Assembly (NCBI GenBank): GCA_046542255.1
Contig: JBKHBT010000121.1
Coordinates: forward strand, 1 to 8,486
Origin: JBKHBT01 sp046542255
GTDB taxonomy: Bacteria; UBP14; UBA6098; JBKHBT01
Direction of reading: 5' to 3'
Length of the DNA stretch: 8,486 nucleotides
The number at the start of each line of letters is the position of its first letter. The stretch's first letter is position 1. Positions 6,626 to 8,486 of this stretch are shown piece by piece. The notes beneath the pieces are model-generated. The model worked only from the letters and a program-made list of their open reading frames with translations. It was not told the DNA's origin and ran no database searches. The position numbers were made by a program, and so were the translations under genes.

Positions 6626-8486
6626 ATGAAAATCATAAAATGGTTGTTAATATGTTTAACACTTATATTGCCGGCTTTTGCCTTTGGTATCGATTTCGAC
6701 GAGGCAAAAGCTTCAGGCGAGATATTGCTTCTATATTCGCATATCTCACCTTTCGGCGATATAATCCATAGCGAGATTATCCCTATGGTGGAATTCGAGG
6801 ATGGCATCTATCGTCCGGGGAGCGAGCTGGTAGATATCGATATGTCGATAGATACCGAAGAATGGAATATGAGCGATCTGATTCATAATGGTGAATCGAT
6901 GGGCTTTTCGGATAATGATTGGAAAACTACAATCGAATCGGGTTGGGAATCGCCCGGCCTGGTCTTATCCAGAGAAGATGGCTCTCATATTATTCTTAAT
7001 TTGGCTATAAATATCGATGGCGAGACCATGCCAGTAGGGCACACTAAGATTGAGATTAAAGAAATCTACGATAGAGAAGCATCGGATTTCTCAAGCGGCA
7101 TTCTGTATGAGAATATTCTTCGTTCCGAGATGTCGAGAATATCGATTACGAGCCATCTTATCATAGTTTACAAAGATGGTTCAATAGACATAGCTATCTC
7201 CGAAAATCCGATAGAGTATTCTTCGCAAAGCCTATACAAAATTTCGGATATCGAAGAAGATAGATGGCTTGGCCTATCACATAGTGGCACAATAGCAGCA
7301 AAAGGCTCGATTATTGGCAATAGCCTTTTTGCAAATTTATATATCGCTGGCAAAAATAATCTCAGCGGTGATAATCTCGTGCCGGGCTTGTCCGGGTATG
7401 AGCTGCCGATTTCAAATTCGATTCAATTTACGGGAATCGAATATGCCGGTGGCATTCCATCAGGATTTAACGAGAACTATGAATTTGGAATTAGTAAGAC
7501 TGAAGATTTTGTAAAGACGATTAAAGAGAACCACCTTGTTCAAAATATCAGGCGTTTTGCAGGCGATTATGAGATTTCTGCTATTGCCAGAGAAATAATC
7601 GGCCTCGATGATTCCGGCGATAGTGATGGTGATGGCCTGCCGGATTATTATGAACTCCTTATTGCATCAGACCCACTGGATTCACACACCGAAGACTTCG
7701 AATTCAATGACTATGAAGCTTATGTCAAGCGCGGGATGCTTCCGCCGGTGAACAGCCGCGTGAATTCCCATCCTGATAGCTTGCCCAAACCAAAGCTATA
7801 CCCCGGTGATATCACACCAAATTCTTTCATGTACAGAGCAGTCCGCCGCGCGCCAAATGTACCAATTTCCATAAAATATGATAATTTGATATGGCGCGGA
7901 GAGAGAGACAGTGCCGAGGTAATAAGAAAGCGAGCGATTCAAATGTACATCTATCGCCGGTATGGCGAGGATGCACTTATCGCTTATGAAGAAGCCAATC
8001 GCGACCAGCCTGTTTTGATGCGTTTTGTCGAAGACTGGCCAGAATGGTACGGCGATACCGATACAGACCTCGATGGTATCCCGGATGACTTAGAGGACCG
8101 AGGTTGGCTTTTCGGCGGCCTGAACTTCGATGATTATGGTACCCATTACTGGGATAGATTGAACCTTCTGGCAACACTTTTCCCCGCTGGATATGAAGGT
8201 ATTGTTATTGCAAGCTATATTTACTATGATCCGACTCTTGACATCAATTGCATCTCAACCAATAGTGAGATGTTCGACACAGACGGCGATGGCCTCGATG
8301 ATTATTTTGAATATCTCTGGCATAGCTGTCCGCTTCTGAAGAAATCCGATTGGTCTTCATCAGCCTGTGATGACCATGCCAAAGTCTATGAGCATTTCAC
8401 GGCGCCACGCCCGGATTGGATCGCCGATTTTCAGGATTTGGATGATGATGGCCTTCCCAATGGCGTGGAATGGTATTTTATGATGG
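6626..8486 (+). CDS. Secreted protein with thrombospondin-3-like calcium-binding motifs (3' end outside window)
   Basis: The frame is open from ATG 6626 to the right edge: 620 complete codons without a stop, so the C-terminus is missing. Residues 1-19 are a Sec signal peptide (MKIIKWLLICLTLILPAFA, likely cut after AFA). The first ~320 mature residues match no family I recognise; they look beta-rich and soluble, with many Asp, Ser and Gly. From there on come at least four Asp-rich calcium-binding loops of the D-x-D-x-D-G-(L/I)-x-(D/N)-x-x-E type: D332-E343 (DSDGDGLPDYYE), D479-E490 (DTDLDGIPDDLE), D551-E562 (DTDGDGLDDYFE) and D604-E615 (DLDDDGLPNGVE). Such thrombospondin-3-like motifs bind Ca2+ and stiffen extracellular proteins; that is family knowledge. 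No catalytic motif is visible. The gene lies 31 bases after the fibre-like gene, so the two products are probably made and exported together. Whether they interact, and how this one is anchored, cannot be told without its C-terminus. Confidence 0.82.
   Translation, partial: MKIIKWLLICLTLILPAFAFGIDFDEAKASGEILLLYSHISPFGDIIHSEIIPMVEFEDGIYRPGSELVDIDMSIDTEEWNMSDLIHNGESMGFSDNDWKTTIESGWESPGLVLSREDGSHIILNLAINIDGETMPVGHTKIEIKEIYDREASDFSSGILYENILRSEMSRISITSHLIIVYKDGSIDIAISENPIEYSSQSLYKISDIEEDRWLGLSHSGTIAAKGSIIGNSLFANLYIAGKNNLSGDNLVPGLSGYELPISNSIQFTGIEYAGGIPSGFNENYEFGISKTEDFVKTIKENHLVQNIRRFAGDYEISAIAREIIGLDDSGDSDGDGLPDYYELLIASDPLDSHTEDFEFNDYEAYVKRGMLPPVNSRVNSHPDSLPKPKLYPGDITPNSFMYRAVRRAPNVPISIKYDNLIWRGERDSAEVIRKRAIQMYIYRRYGEDALIAYEEANRDQPVLMRFVEDWPEWYGDTDTDLDGIPDDLEDRGWLFGGLNFDDYGTHYWDRLNLLATLFPAGYEGIVIASYIYYDPTLDINCISTNSEMFDTDGDGLDDYFEYLWHSCPLLKKSDWSSSACDDHAKVYEHFTAPRPDWIADFQDLDDDGLPNGVEWYFMM

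Overview
The window is bacterial, AT-rich and gene-dense on the + strand. It carries a broken transposase, a large cytoplasmic regulator and a pair of secreted, probably cell-surface, proteins. The head region and repeat modules of the large secreted protein resemble proteins common in uncultured lineages around the Fibrobacteres-Chlorobi-Bacteroidetes (FCB) group, such as Cloacimonadota, Zixibacteria or WOR-like phyla. There is no rRNA or informational gene here, so this placement is a family-level impression and no phylum can be claimed.

Layout. (1) 1-500: the interior of an IS4-type DDE transposase. It runs in from the left edge, is interrupted by a short insert of two tandem perfect hairpins that brings an in-frame TAG, and has lost its C-terminal catalytic part. 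(2) 501-803: an AT-rich spacer with small palindromes and a possible promoter, but no gene. (3) 804-2861: a one-polypeptide regulator with TPR repeats, a coiled coil, a degenerate PAS-like region, a helical linker and a LuxR-type helix-turn-helix. (4) 2862-3012: an intergenic gap with a reasonable sigma70-like promoter candidate. (5) 3013-6594: a 1193-residue secreted mosaic protein built from the same module types as phage tail fibres and bacterial fibre-like surface proteins. It has a signal peptide, a beta-rich head, a roughly 140-residue composite repeat, a glycine/tyrosine 'YGVYG' repeat block, two 'GxGT-SP' motifs flanking an extra domain, and a tail-fibre-like C-terminal cap. (6) 6626 to the right edge: a second secreted protein with at least four calcium-binding (thrombospondin-3-like) motifs, incomplete in the window.

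How the genes may work together. The two secreted genes are 31 bases apart, each with its own Shine-Dalgarno site, and look like one transcription unit. The regulator lies just upstream in the same orientation and could control them, but this is suggested by position only. The transposase remnant and the modular build of the fibre-like protein suggest a region that has been rearranged. The most unusual points are the frame-preserving double-hairpin insert in the transposase, the composite repeat of the fibre-like protein whose first copy lacks one module, and the beta-sandwich-like domain sitting between the two GxGT motifs.
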